Source: a virus. From it: 34,044 bases of DNA. Positions 5,183-14,022 of the stretch are shown here, in pieces. Positions within the stretch are counted from its first letter, which is position 1. Every line of letters begins with the position of its first letter. The notes beneath the pieces were generated by a model that worked only from the letters and a program-made list of their open reading frames with translations, did not search any database and was not told the DNA's origin. The position numbers were made by a program, and so were the translations under genes. The stretch covers positions 1 to 34,044 of IMG/VR virus record IMGVR_UViG_3300035654_000010, one strand, 5' to 3'.

Positions 5183-7123
5183 TTACACGCCCCAAAACGT
5201 AATTTGGGGTTGATTGTTTTTGTTATAAACAAACGTAAATGGGTTAGGCAAAGCTTCATTAAAACTCAAAGGTGTAGCACTTACGTTTATAAGTACTCTT
5301 GCAGTAGCTAGTGGTAAAGTTTCAGTAAAAGATAAACTAGACGCAGTAAACCTATCACGAGCGTTAACCGTTGGTGTTTGTAATGTTTGACTAAAGGATA
5401 ATGCAGTCGCATCAACAACAGTTACTGGTGCTGGTAACGTTTGTGTGAAAATTAATTTTGATGCTTGGAAAGTATTACCTACAAAATCCTTGTACTTGAC
5501 TTGAACTTTAAAGTAATCAACATCACAAGTAGTCGTACCAGCAGCATTTTGTACCCAAAAGGCCAAATCAAGCTTATTGAAATTGTTACCAAGTCTATTG
5601 GTTGCATTAATAGTAGACAAGACACTAAAATCGAATCCAACTGATAGTGTTTGCCATCCCCAAACGCCACTGCCAACACTATCCTCGCCATAAGAGTTAG
5701 TACCACCAGCACCTACGCCTGTACCATCGTTTAAAAATTGAGTAAACCAATTGTATGCTGAAGTACCAGTCCTACGTCTCCATACATAAATGTCTAAACT
5801 AGTAACCTCAACAGACGATAGCGTAGGCACACCAAAGTCCTCAGCGTTGATAATTAACCTAGTTGTGCTGCCTGTGGAGGTAGTTGTTACTGAAGCGTAG
5901 TTACCATCATTGTTATTAGCACGATCAGGATTTGACCAACTAAAAGTTCCTACAGCATCTTGTGTGATAGGCTTGAACGGATACACTAGTCCTGTATCGA
6001 CTAGATTGTATTGGGATGGTGGTTGTAATGTCTCACTAAAACTCAATGCAGTAGCATTGACGATGGTGACAATGTTTGTATTAACTATTGGTGTTTGTAA
6101 CGTCTCACTGAAACTCATTAACGAAGAGCTAAACAATGTCTTAGCATTAACCATTGGTGTTTGTAACGTCTCACTGAAACTCAATGCAGTAGCACCAATG
6201 ATCGTGTTAGACGTAGTATTAACTATTGGTGTTTGTAACGTCTCACTGAAGCTCAAAACAGAAGCGTTGAATACCGATTTAGCGTTAATGGTTGGTGTTT
6301 GTAGTGTCTGTGTAGATGTGATGACAGAAGAAGTAACTACAGAGTTATTAACGACTGATGGACTCAGTAATGTTTGTGTAGAACTCATTACAGAAGCAAG
6401 TACAGGGGTGTTGTATAACAGCCTAACATTTACATAATCGATGAACGTATTAATGTCACCACCAGTTGAGGCGTTATCCACAGTACCAGCACCGTAAACA
6501 ACCATACCAAACGTAGGACTATTTAATTCATCGACGGTGAACGATGATAGAGATGTACCATTATCAGAAAAGCTGCTCGGTGAGAATGTTTGAACTTGTG
6601 TTGAATTGGTGGTGGTTAACCCGCTCCACAAAGAACTTCCACTAAACGAAAGAATGTTAGCCGTATTCTTTACGAAACCAAATCCTGTGTCGTATGATGG
6701 TGTTACCCCATTAGTTGAGGTGTAATACCCTTGGTATGTAACCTCAACAGAAGTTATTGTTGTTCCTGCTGGAATGTTAAAACCAAAGTTTGATAGTATT
6801 AACAAGCCACCTTGTGTCAGCCATCCAGTGGTAGTACAAGTAGTGTACGAACCATCGGGCAAGAACGCATTGGAAGGTGTGTTCCAAGCTGGAGATCCTG
6901 ACGATGATGCCGTACTCGGAAATCCTACATTACCACTCCACCCCGTTGATAGCGATTGAGTATACGTTAATACAGGTGCCTTAATTATTTGTGGATTAAT
7001 ACCATCAGTCCAGCCAAAATTGCTATCAGCAATTTCTACGGACGGAGAATTTGAACCAAACTGTGAGGTTTGGCTCAAGATTGATGTACTTGATGCTCCT
7101 TGGATTCTGGTTAGGAAAGCCAT
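5183..7123 (-). CDS. Long repeat-containing virion protein, probable tail fibre or tail-spike component
   Basis: 646 aa, ATG after TAAGGAGCCATAA. Two beta-rich domains of about 180 residues (about 61-240 and 374-555) share features: LLI...F...P, SVEVT, and a C-terminal D-Y-x-V-x-V-x-x-Y strand. They look like duplicated jelly-roll or carbohydrate-binding-like modules. Between and after them are arrays of 22-24-residue units of the type LSFSETLQTPxVN, six at 244-369 and four at 556-628, plus a single related stretch near 50-60. It lies in the distal tail region, last of the structural genes before the lysis genes. Surface binding is the likely role; the family is not identified. Confidence 0.6.
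   Translation of the reverse strand: MAFLTRIQGASSTSILSQTSQFGSNSPSVEIADSNFGWTDGINPQIIKAPVLTYTQSLSTGWSGNVGFPSTASSSGSPAWNTPSNAFLPDGSYTTCTTTGWLTQGGLLILSNFGFNIPAGTTITSVEVTYQGYYTSTNGVTPSYDTGFGFVKNTANILSFSGSSLWSGLTTTNSTQVQTFSPSSFSDNGTSLSSFTVDELNSPTFGMVVYGAGTVDNASTGGDINTFIDYVNVRLLYNTPVLASVMSSTQTLLSPSVVNNSVVTSSVITSTQTLQTPTINAKSVFNASVLSFSETLQTPIVNTTSNTIIGATALSFSETLQTPMVNAKTLFSSSLMSFSETLQTPIVNTNIVTIVNATALSFSETLQPPSQYNLVDTGLVYPFKPITQDAVGTFSWSNPDRANNNDGNYASVTTTSTGSTTRLIINAEDFGVPTLSSVEVTSLDIYVWRRRTGTSAYNWFTQFLNDGTGVGAGGTNSYGEDSVGSGVWGWQTLSVGFDFSVLSTINATNRLGNNFNKLDLAFWVQNAAGTTTCDVDYFKVQVKYKDFVGNTFQASKLIFTQTLPAPVTVVDATALSFSQTLQTPTVNARDRFTASSLSFTETLPLATARVLINVSATPLSFNEALPNPFTFVYNKNNQPQITFWGV
5240..5458 (-). 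repeat. Four coding repeats, C-terminal array
   Basis: Four degenerate units encode LIFTQTLPAP, LSFSQTLQTP, LSFTETLPLA and LSFNEALPNP, related to the array at 6017-6394. They are clearer in protein than in DNA. Confidence 0.7.
6017..6394 (-). repeat. Six coding repeats of 66-72 bp
   Basis: DNA-level repeats visible as recurring GGTGTTTGTAACGTCTCACT (plus strand) encode LSFSETLQTP units of alternating 22 and 24 residues. The strong DNA identity of the central units suggests recent expansion or gene conversion. Confidence 0.85.
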
Positions 7124-7133
7124 TTATGGCTCC

Positions 7134-7919
7134 TTAACCGTTAGATACTTCTGCGTAGATGTCAGGGATACCTGAAGAAGTTGAATCAGCATTGATCAAT
7201 GTTATTAATGCACTGTCAGAGAACACAATAGGCATACCTGTTTTATCCAGTGCATGCACATCACCATCGTTGGCAAGTTTTACACGACCTGTCCAGAGTG
7301 GACGTAGAACTAACACATTAAATGTGCCAACAGTCGCAACTGAACCAACAACGCCAGTAACAGCTTGAATGCCAGTATCACCTGCTGCTAGTGGGATTTG
7401 AACCATACGACCAACAGTACCTGCAACAGTAACTACAGTACCAGTGGTACGACCTGTAGTACCAGCTTGGTTTGTGTATGTGATTGCAACTGATTGAGTA
7501 CCAGTCGATGCTGTTACAAATTCAATCCAAAGTTCTGTATCAGTATAATCACCGCCAGTGATTCGTGAAGAAAACGACGTTGGTGTCTGACCTGTAGTGG
7601 AGGCATTGAAAGCATAGGCTCCACCCTTCCAAAGCATGTCCATAATACGAATACGACTAGCAACAGAATTGCCGTATTCAACTTTTGTTAAGTATCCAGT
7701 GCCTGTGCTGAAGTTGATGATTGGGCAACCAGCAGTTGCGTCGGTAGGAACTACGCCTGTAGTTGTTGATGTACCAGCTAAAGTACCAGCCCCAGGATTT
7801 CCAGCTAAGTCAAACGTACTAAACCAGCCAGTAGCAACAGTTGTACGTGATGCTGTCTTCATTAAAGATAGTTTTTGTTTGCTCGATGCAATGTATCCAT
7901 CTAGTGTAGTAATAGCCAT
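7134..7919 (-). CDS. Virion structural protein of the tail region, unknown family
   Basis: 261 aa, rich in Thr, Gly, Ser and Val with strand-like alternation and almost no charge clusters, as in phage surface or tail proteins. No signal peptide or enzymatic motif. The start overlaps the previous stop (TAATG) and the next structural gene begins 10 nt after its stop. Its position between fibre genes and the long repeat protein suggests a distal tail or capsid-surface component. Recurrent pattern: GTVVTVAGTVGRMVQIPL near 160-177. Function inferred from context only. Confidence 0.55.
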   Translation of the reverse strand: MAITTLDGYIASSKQKLSLMKTASRTTVATGWFSTFDLAGNPGAGTLAGTSTTTGVVPTDATAGCPIINFSTGTGYLTKVEYGNSVASRIRIMDMLWKGGAYAFNASTTGQTPTSFSSRITGGDYTDTELWIEFVTASTGTQSVAITYTNQAGTTGRTTGTVVTVAGTVGRMVQIPLAAGDTGIQAVTGVVGSVATVGTFNVLVLRPLWTGRVKLANDGDVHALDKTGMPIVFSDSALITLINADSTSSGIPDIYAEVSNG

Positions 7920-8104
7920 TAAGTAACTCCTCGTTCGTTGAGGTAATTAATAGCACGAGTGATAGCAGACTGAAGCTGCACTAATTCAGCAGGTGAATAC
8001 CAAATACCAATTGTATCAATAGCGGCACCACTCATACCTTCGTCGGCATGGATGGTGATAATTTTTAGATCTTCACTATTGATGATGTTTTCGATGTTAG
8101 CCAT
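7919..8104 (-). CDS. Small protein in the tail operon
   Basis: 61 aa, ATG after AAGGAGTAACTT, an excellent ribosome site. Predicted short strands then an amphipathic helix (PAELVQLQSAITRAINYLNERG). It is coupled at its end to the 7134-7919 gene by TAATG. It could be a chaperone or small structural partner of the adjacent proteins. Not recognised. Confidence 0.6.
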   Translation of the reverse strand: MANIENIINSEDLKIITIHADEGMSGAAIDTIGIWYSPAELVQLQSAITRAINYLNERGVT

Positions 8105-8114
8105 AAGTTACTCC

Positions 8115-8561
8115 TTATGCCCAAGTAGCTACACCAGAAGCGTTCCATTGAATGGTTAAGTCACCAGCAACGTTACCTTTATCAGCTACCAAATCTAAGC
8201 AGCCAACTAATGCTGAAGTAGAATCAGTACCAGTTGATTTATACAAAATGGCGTAACGTGCATTGGTGAATCCACCTGCGTTTTGCGTCCATGTGGTATC
8301 AGCAGCGTCGAACGTTACTGTTCCGCTGGATTCAGTTAACGTTGGAGAAGTTAGAGTAGCACCACCAGCGGTGTAGTTTGTACCACTCACTTCATTTGTA
8401 ACGTCTGCTTTAGTTGCATGTGTTGTGTAGGTTGGAGTGTAGGTTGCTGTAACTAACATAACCTTGATTGTGTCTGTGTCAAAGTCTATTACCTTTGCAG
8501 ATGTACCAGCTCCACCATTCATTTGGTTGTATAGAAATTTGTTGTATTTTGCGAATGCCAT
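8115..8561 (-). CDS. Phage structural protein of a widespread small beta family
   Basis: 148 aa. The pattern D-TDTIKVMLVTATYTP, THATKADVTNEVSG, TAGGATL, FDAADTTW and ARYAILYKSTG is familiar from many phage genomes, where it is annotated as a hypothetical or minor virion protein of the tail region. Precise function is unknown to me. It has its own promoter (8597-8604) and an unusual (CAA)4 leader ahead of AGGGAACAAATACT-ATG, suggesting strong expression. The next gene starts 10 nt after its stop. Confidence 0.65.
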   Translation of the reverse strand: MAFAKYNKFLYNQMNGGAGTSAKVIDFDTDTIKVMLVTATYTPTYTTHATKADVTNEVSGTNYTAGGATLTSPTLTESSGTVTFDAADTTWTQNAGGFTNARYAILYKSTGTDSTSALVGCLDLVADKGNVAGDLTIQWNASGVATWA

Positions 8562-8583
8562 AGTATTTGTTCCCTGTTAATAA

Positions 8584-8595
8584 TTGTTGTTGTTG
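8584..8595 (-). repeat. (CAA)4 leader repeat
   Basis: Four CAA triplets in the leader of the 8115-8561 gene, starting right at the predicted start site. Unstructured CAA repeats can aid ribosome loading; a longer copy precedes the capsid gene. Confidence 0.5.
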
Positions 8596-8596
8596 T

Positions 8597-8604
8597 TATT
8601 TATG
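8597..8604 (-). promoter_or_regulatory. CATAAATA promoter overlapping a stop codon
   Basis: Its TAA (8600-8602) is the stop of the 8600-9697 fibre gene. Spacer ACAAC, predicted start A at 8591. Drives the 8115-8561 gene and those after it. Confidence 0.65.
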
Positions 8605-9697
8605 ATTTAACGCAACGTAGTACTATGCTTACGTTCGTGGCTACATTTGGATTTGATAATGTGATTGCCAACTTATCACCGACAGTTACTGTATTTAAAG
8701 CTGTAGCAACCGTATTTGTTTGAGTCGTTGTAACAGCTAAAGCACCTAATCCAGTAATCGATGTGCCGTTTTTGGTAATGTTTGCTGTGATAGTTCCTGC
8801 ATCTGTTTTAGTACGAACGCTCAGTACAGTGAAACTCAATGTGCTGTATTCGAGAAGAGTAGACGTAAGGTCAATTCCATAAGGTAAGGTTAATTGAATA
8901 GCGAACTCAATAAAATTTACCGAATCCCAAGTAGTGCCGTTATAACTTTTCATCGTGTGGGTAGTAGTGTCATACCACAATTTACCGAGTACGCCAGTTG
9001 GTGCTGTACTCTGAACCACGTACTGCGCTTGCATTGATGCAAGGCTAGCTGAAGCTAAAGATGCTTGAGTTGTAGCTGTAGTTGCAGACGTCGAAGCGTT
9101 GCCAGCTTGTGTGGTTGCAATACCTGCTTGAGTTGTAGCGGTTGAAGCTGAACTTGCTGAAGCACTTGCAGACGTTGAAGAATTGTTAGCACTAGTTAGT
9201 GCGGCAGCTGCACTAACTGCTGCCTGTGAAACCTGTGAAGTCATAGCAGTATCAACATAATGTTTGGTAGCAACGTCTTGATCGAATACAGGATCCAGCA
9301 CGTTAATGATTCGCTGGTTTTGTGCATCCAATGCACCACCACCAACCGTTTTAACTGTAGATGAACTCAAGTCTTGCACCATCATAACTACACGGTCGAA
9401 GTCAGCATCTAAGGTCGCTGAAGTTAAACCAGCACCTTCTTGATAATCTGACTCACGCTCCAGTGCAACAATACGTTGTAAACGAACTATTACTCCACTT
9501 GTTGGTGGATCCATGAACACAACTGTACCGCCACTCGAATCACCAACTCCATTAATGGTGAAACCAGATGATTGTAAAGCACCATCGAAGAACACATTCA
9601 TGTCACCTTCGGTTAGTAAGTAAAAGGTGAACGGAAAGCTGGTAACTGATCCGTTACCTGTGTACGTGTTGAATGGAATCTGACTTGATACTGGCAT
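8600..9697 (-). CDS. Tail fibre protein with T7-type N-terminal anchor (second fibre)
   Basis: 365 aa. Residues about 1-150 match the T7 gp17 N-terminal virion-attachment domain (PFNTYTGNGSVTSFPFTF, DADFDRVVMMVQDL). An Ala/Ser/Thr-rich coiled linker follows (about 152-230, repeated TTQAGIA/TTQAGNA). Then comes GKLWYDTTTHTMKSYNGTTW, a small motif common in phage fibres, and a beta C-terminal domain likely to be the receptor-binding tip. It shares the anchor with the fibre encoded just upstream (9719-11518) but has a different distal part. ATG at 9697 with AAGGACATTA upstream. Confidence 0.8.
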   Translation of the reverse strand: MPVSSQIPFNTYTGNGSVTSFPFTFYLLTEGDMNVFFDGALQSSGFTINGVGDSSGGTVVFMDPPTSGVIVRLQRIVALERESDYQEGAGLTSATLDADFDRVVMMVQDLSSSTVKTVGGGALDAQNQRIINVLDPVFDQDVATKHYVDTAMTSQVSQAAVSAAAALTSANNSSTSASASASSASTATTQAGIATTQAGNASTSATTATTQASLASASLASMQAQYVVQSTAPTGVLGKLWYDTTTHTMKSYNGTTWDSVNFIEFAIQLTLPYGIDLTSTLLEYSTLSFTVLSVRTKTDAGTITANITKNGTSITGLGALAVTTTQTNTVATALNTVTVGDKLAITLSNPNVATNVSIVLRCVKS

Positions 9698-9718
9698 TTA
9701 ATGTCCTTATTTTTCTTA

Positions 9719-11518
9719 TTAGTAGTCTGTCTCTAAGTACCACTGCATCAAATTCCATGCGACTGCTGATGCAGTAGCGTTATTGGTCATCCAAGCAACT
9801 GGTGCTAGGAATGTTGTAGATGTAGGTATGTTGGATGAACTAAGGGAACCTGATGTTGTTGCACCAGTTGATACATTCGTTACGACGTATTGAACAACCG
9901 TATCGTTAGGTTTTGCGTATAGAGTGAACTCCATTACGTCTGTGGTATTAAGTGGGAACGAAGCTCCAAGTGGAATCACGTTAATACCGATACCACCTTG
10001 TGTGTGAACCAAGTTCCAGTTACCTGTGTTGGTATTTACAGCTAATCCAATTCTTGCGACAGAAGTTAATGTAACGGGATCAACGTTTGTAGGTGCTACC
10101 ACCTGCTCCGACAACCCAGTAAAAAATCTATTACCTGCAACAAGAGTATTGGTTGCAAATCGTTGAGTGAATAAGAAGCCACCTAATCCTGCTGCATCAC
10201 CTCTCCAACACTCGTAGTTCGGTGAGTATGCTGAAGCAAAAGCACCAGCAGTTGCTGCAGATGTGATGGTCAGTCTTCTCATAGAGCTTCTCAAGTTCGC
10301 ATTAGATAACGAAGGTGCACTTAACGTACCCACGGTGGTTACAACCATTCCGAAGGAACTTGGTACAGCACCAGATGCTGTTATTAAACACACACGGCTC
10401 TGACTCAGCGACGGTTGAAAAGAATACTCAGAACCTTCAGGGCCGCGCCACGTTGGAACGATCCTACCAGCTAAGTTGTTGGCATAAAGTACACCATTGC
10501 CACTGGCTGGTGCAGCTTGTGTGCTTGTTGATAGAGTAAGAGCTGTGCCAGTTGAACTAGTAAGCCACGTATCAACATACTGCTTTGTTGCAGCACCTAA
10601 CGCTGCACTTGGATCAGCGTTTAAGATTAATGAGCCAGTCATCGTTGAACCAGCTTTTTGAACAGCACTAGTCGTAGCCGTATTGATTGCACTAGTCTTA
10701 GCTGCATCTACGTATTGCTTTGTAGCAGCACCTAACGCTGCACTTGGATCAGCACTAAGGACTAGTAAGCCAGTCATCGTTGATCCAGCTTTTTGAACAG
10801 CATTGGTTACAGCAGCATTTACGGCTGTTGTCTGATTTGAATCGTTGGTATTAATTGAAGTGGTAAGTGTTGATGCAATCCCATCTACGTACTGTTTAGT
10901 AGTCGCACCCAGTACATTGCTTGGGTCAGCATTTAAGATCAAAGGACCAGTCATAGTTGAACCAGTTTTAACCACTGTATTCGCTAACGTACTGGAAGCA
11001 CTAGCTGCTGCTGCAATTGCTGCATCTCTAGCATTTAGAGTTGCTTCTGTAGCAGCACCCGACAAGTGCTCAACGAAGTACCTAGTAGCATAGTCTTGAT
11101 CGTTTACTGGTTCACCAGCACCTGTGATTCGGCTACCATCTAACTCAATGTTGGAGTCATTTAAGTTGTAGCGAACTACACCTGCATCTAAGTCTTGAAT
11201 TTGTCTAACGACACGATCAATGTCGCTATCTAAAGTCGTAGAAGATAGTGCTGCACCTTCTGTATAGTCAGTATTTCGATCTAATGAAGTAACACGCTTG
11301 ATGTATACCAAAGCATTCAACACTGGTGCAGTAACGAACGTAACTGTTCCACCTGCTGAATTACCTGCGCCTGAAACGCTGTAACCAGTAGCTTGTACTA
11401 TCCCGTTAACATACACTTTTAAATCTGCATTGACGCCAATCTGAAAGGTATACGGAAAGGCTTTAACGGATCCGTTGCCTGTGTACGAGTTGAATGGGGT
11501 TTGAACTTGAGTTGTCAT
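9719..11518 (-). CDS. Tail fibre protein with T7-type N-terminal anchor (first fibre)
   Basis: 599 aa. Residues 1-150 form the gp17-like anchor (PFNSYTGNGSVKAFPYTF, DSDIDRVVRQIQDL). Three copies of a 30-residue unit, KxGSTMTGxLxLxADPS then LGAxTKQYVD, occupy about 183-212, 242-271 and 287-316 and form a trimeric shaft in related fibres. The remaining 270 residues are a beta-rich receptor-binding domain with no recognised enzymatic motif. ATG at 11518 after AAAAGGCTTATAA; own promoter at 11544-11551. Adsorption role. Confidence 0.85.
   Translation of the reverse strand: MTTQVQTPFNSYTGNGSVKAFPYTFQIGVNADLKVYVNGIVQATGYSVSGAGNSAGGTVTFVTAPVLNALVYIKRVTSLDRNTDYTEGAALSSTTLDSDIDRVVRQIQDLDAGVVRYNLNDSNIELDGSRITGAGEPVNDQDYATRYFVEHLSGAATEATLNARDAAIAAAASASSTLANTVVKTGSTMTGPLILNADPSNVLGATTKQYVDGIASTLTTSINTNDSNQTTAVNAAVTNAVQKAGSTMTGLLVLSADPSAALGAATKQYVDAAKTSAINTATTSAVQKAGSTMTGSLILNADPSAALGAATKQYVDTWLTSSTGTALTLSTSTQAAPASGNGVLYANNLAGRIVPTWRGPEGSEYSFQPSLSQSRVCLITASGAVPSSFGMVVTTVGTLSAPSLSNANLRSSMRRLTITSAATAGAFASAYSPNYECWRGDAAGLGGFLFTQRFATNTLVAGNRFFTGLSEQVVAPTNVDPVTLTSVARIGLAVNTNTGNWNLVHTQGGIGINVIPLGASFPLNTTDVMEFTLYAKPNDTVVQYVVTNVSTGATTSGSLSSSNIPTSTTFLAPVAWMTNNATASAVAWNLMQWYLETDY
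10571..10972 (-). repeat. Three GSTMTG/TKQYVD shaft repeats in the fibre gene
   Basis: Three coding repeats spaced about 59 and 45 codons apart. The last two are nearly identical in DNA across AGCACCTAACGCTGCACTTG, which indicates recent duplication. Confidence 0.85.
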
Positions 11519-11542
11519 TTATAAGCCTTTTACTTTATTTGC

Positions 11543-11968
11543 TTATTTATGAATTTCGGGATTAGTAATGGTAAGAGTGACCTTTTCACCACTAGCCAAA
11601 GCATCGTTTATCAACTTGAAAACACTGTTGAACGCCACTCTACTATTCAGTATCGATTGTTTGTCAGCAGCTATTGCAGTACCTACCAGTATGCAACCTT
11701 CGGTATCTTTTTTTGTATTGCCTGAGTGAATACGAACACCAGCAAAGCCAGCCACGTTTCCAAGCAATGGCAGTAGTTTTTTAAATCTAGCTGACATAGT
11801 GATTGTTACTGGATAAGTACCAGCTGGTATTGCAGTTTCTGCGTAGACCTTTTCACCAGTCTTGCGAATGGTGTCTTCTAATGTGTAGCAAAGGAACACA
11901 CCATCCTTAGTTAGTGTGCCAATGGTTGTTCCTGTTGTTGTTTGATTTCTAGTCAGAACTAAATTCAT
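11543..11968 (-). CDS. DUF5675-like protein, candidate cell-wall lysis enzyme
   Basis: 141 aa from the ATG at 11968, which has GGAGGAACAACTT upstream; the open frame to 12064 lies inside the terminase gene and is rejected. Matches the DUF5675 pattern: early TxGTIGxL, YTLED, E-x-AIPAGTYPV and the signature RIHSGNTxxDTEGCILVG (H81, G91, C92). The H...GC arrangement recalls L,D-transpeptidase/carboxypeptidase active sites, so an endolysin-like peptidoglycan role is plausible but unproven. It overlaps the end of the terminase gene by 20 nt, and its final codons CAT AAA TAA form the next promoter. No other lysis enzyme is seen. Confidence 0.65.
   Translation of the reverse strand: MNLVLTRNQTTTGTTIGTLTKDGVFLCYTLEDTIRKTGEKVYAETAIPAGTYPVTITMSARFKKLLPLLGNVAGFAGVRIHSGNTKKDTEGCILVGTAIAADKQSILNSRVAFNSVFKLINDALASGEKVTLTITNPEIHK
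11544..11551 (-). promoter_or_regulatory. CATAAATA promoter formed by the last codons of the lysis gene
   Basis: The codons CAT-AAA-TAA of the 11543-11968 gene are the motif. Spacer AGCAA, predicted start A at 11538. CTCTTACCA lies 17 nt upstream (11569-11577). Drives the first fibre gene. Confidence 0.65.
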
Positions 11969-13481
11969 AAGTTGTTCCTCCGAAGTCGTATTCCACTTCA
12001 ATTTGCGTTGAAGAGACTTCACGTCTAAATGGTTTAAAGTTGTCTGCCTTGTTGGTAACACCACGACCTACGGTTACAGGTAGCAGTTGAATTGCCTTAG
12101 CAGCACTATCGACAAAGTCATCTTTGCCTTTTGATCTGTTGGGATTGAAGTCACGTAGCTGAGAAACTAGCTTTCCAGTTAGCACTTGCTCATGAACGTG
12201 AACAATAGAAAGTCCTAGAGGCACACTGAATGCTTCACTGATGGAATCTGATTTGCTCTTGGATGTGTGTTGACCGACTACGCTAATTTTTAGGCCACGT
12301 GTGTACTTGCGTAAGTTGCTATCCAAGAAGCCACCCAAGCCGTTGGTTTCGACTACGACTGAAGGTACGTTGTATAAGACTAAGTGATCACGAACAGCCT
12401 TACATTGCTGATCGGCATCACCAATCACTGCGAATTGACGATGAATGTAAATGTGACCATCACCTGTTAATGCAACTATCGTTAAGACGGAATCATCACC
12501 AGCAGTTTTAGATAACGATGGATCCCAAAATGATCTGTAGTGAGTAACCAGTTTGTCGCCAAGCTTAACGAGCTCACTCCTGTTAGCTTCATGACGTATT
12601 ACTTCATCGTTGTATTTAACTAGCCTGTCAGGATCGAGATGTGACTCTTCAGAAGACATTGGCACTAATTGATACTGAGACATAAACTCAGCACGTGATC
12701 GACATTCTCTTTGTTTAAAGGCTATGTCTTCATCTGTAAAGCGTTGAGGCCACGCACACTTACCAACCATGTTGGGCCATTCACCATTAATTTCTGTCAA
12801 CATTGGCACTTCAAATACACCAGTACCCCGCTCCTTAATTTCTGAATAGATACATTCGAAGCTGTGAGGTGTACCCACAAAAATACGTTTACCGTTAGGG
12901 TTTAACAAGTGAGCTGATTCTGAAACACGGCTACGCAATCTATCTCGTAGATCTGCACTTTCGCTGTTTTGTGGAACTTCAATGTCATCGTAAATAATGA
13001 TGTCAGCACGAGAACCAGTTACGGATGTGAAGATACCTTTAGCACTTAAAGATAAGCTACGACCAGCTGTCGCACCTACTACTCGCAAGCCATTTGCTGT
13101 CCATACGTTTTTCTTACCACTAAGGTGTTTAGCTAGTGGGTGATGGGTGATGATCTTCTGAACATCACTAACCATCTTTCTAGCTGTTTCGTTATTTGAG
13201 GATTGAACTACGAAGATTAGTTTTGGATTACTGACTAGCTTCCAAACTACGTACACACCAATGATGGTTGACTTAGCTGCATTACGAAACATCTGAATAA
13301 CAGCTGTGTTGTTTTCCCATTTGTCATCGTTTTGTAAAAAGTCAACGATGTCCAAATGAAAGTCGGGAATGTGATCCCAATTCTCTTTAACAGCCCACAT
13401 TGCGAGGAAGTCTTCAAAAGAGACATCTACGCTTTTGTCTGGTCCTGTTAATTTTATTTCTGAAGTTTTACGACGTGCCAC
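11949..13481 (-). CDS. terL: Terminase large subunit
   Basis: 510 aa, T7 gp19-like. ATPase domain: degenerate Walker A RNAAKST (66-72), Walker B IIIYDDIE (161-168) and coupling motif GTPHS (203-207). C-terminal RNase H-like nuclease with D320 (SFWDPSLS), E378 (VVVETNG) and the D454/D455/D458 cluster (KDDFVDSA). Full length. It pumps DNA into the prohead and cuts concatemers, working with the portal (26385-28046) and probably a small subunit (13523-14002?). Own promoter at 13509-13516; GGGGCTTATT lies before the ATG. Confidence 0.95.
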   Translation of the reverse strand: MARRKTSEIKLTGPDKSVDVSFEDFLAMWAVKENWDHIPDFHLDIVDFLQNDDKWENNTAVIQMFRNAAKSTIIGVYVVWKLVSNPKLIFVVQSSNNETARKMVSDVQKIITHHPLAKHLSGKKNVWTANGLRVVGATAGRSLSLSAKGIFTSVTGSRADIIIYDDIEVPQNSESADLRDRLRSRVSESAHLLNPNGKRIFVGTPHSFECIYSEIKERGTGVFEVPMLTEINGEWPNMVGKCAWPQRFTDEDIAFKQRECRSRAEFMSQYQLVPMSSEESHLDPDRLVKYNDEVIRHEANRSELVKLGDKLVTHYRSFWDPSLSKTAGDDSVLTIVALTGDGHIYIHRQFAVIGDADQQCKAVRDHLVLYNVPSVVVETNGLGGFLDSNLRKYTRGLKISVVGQHTSKSKSDSISEAFSVPLGLSIVHVHEQVLTGKLVSQLRDFNPNRSKGKDDFVDSAAKAIQLLPVTVGRGVTNKADNFKPFRREVSSTQIEVEYDFGGTTYEFSSD

Positions 13482-13508
13482 TAATAAGCCCCTAGTTATC
13501 TATGGGCT

Positions 13509-13516
13509 TATTTATG
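13509..13516 (-). promoter_or_regulatory. CATAAATA promoter of the terminase gene
   Basis: Spacer AGCCC, predicted start A at 13503. The box extends to AATAAGCCC, an inverted repeat of the GGGCTTATT near the terminase start codon. Confidence 0.65.
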
Positions 13517-13522
13517 GCTCGC

Positions 13523-14002
13523 TTACTCCTGTGTGGTTTGGCGTCTTTTTAGTAGAGCTTTTGCATCAGCCATGATCTTGACTGTTTCAGTCTCAACCAC
13601 TTTTGTTTCTTCATCAGGCAATGTGTAATCAGAGTTAAGTTTATTGATAGTGCCTTGTAACTTTTCTATCATTACCATCGTTGCAATGTAAATGTTGGTT
13701 TGCTCTTTGCGATACGCCACAGACATCTTGCACGTGTAGTCAACTTCCATTAATGGCTTACCAGCAATCTCATAAGCAAACTGCTCAAGCAAATGCTCAA
13801 GTGATTTCACCAACTTGTTACGAACAGCAACTTTTTCGTCATAGAACTTTTTAGCTTTCATTTTACGAAGTGTAAGTGCGCGCTCTTTACGAGCGAAGTC
13901 ACGTTGTTGTTCTACTTTGGCTACTTCTTTTGATACACGTTTGACGATCACGTTTTCACGCTCTTCCATTGCACCGCTAAATTTTTGATAGTTGCTTGTC
14001 AT
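13523..14002 (-). CDS. Basic coiled-coil protein, possible small terminase subunit
   Basis: 159 aa, highly charged, long helices (1-80) rich in Lys/Arg/Glu, then a hydrophobic helical segment near 80-130 and an acidic tail. In T7-like genomes the gene just before the large terminase encodes the small subunit that binds the packaging site; position, size and helical content fit. No clear helix-turn-helix can be read by eye, so this is inference. ATG at 14002 after AAAGGACAACTA; promoter AATAAATA at 14023-14030. Confidence 0.5.
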   Translation of the reverse strand: MTSNYQKFSGAMEERENVIVKRVSKEVAKVEQQRDFARKERALTLRKMKAKKFYDEKVAVRNKLVKSLEHLLEQFAYEIAGKPLMEVDYTCKMSVAYRKEQTNIYIATMVMIEKLQGTINKLNSDYTLPDEETKVVETETVKIMADAKALLKRRQTTQE

Positions 14003-14022
14003 TAGTTGTCCTTTATTCTTAT

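Noticed and set aside
5910-6437. Long plus-strand open frame opposite the repeat array
   Set aside because: It is antisense to the LSFSETLQTP repeats; it stays open because the repeats are periodic, and no ribosome site is present.
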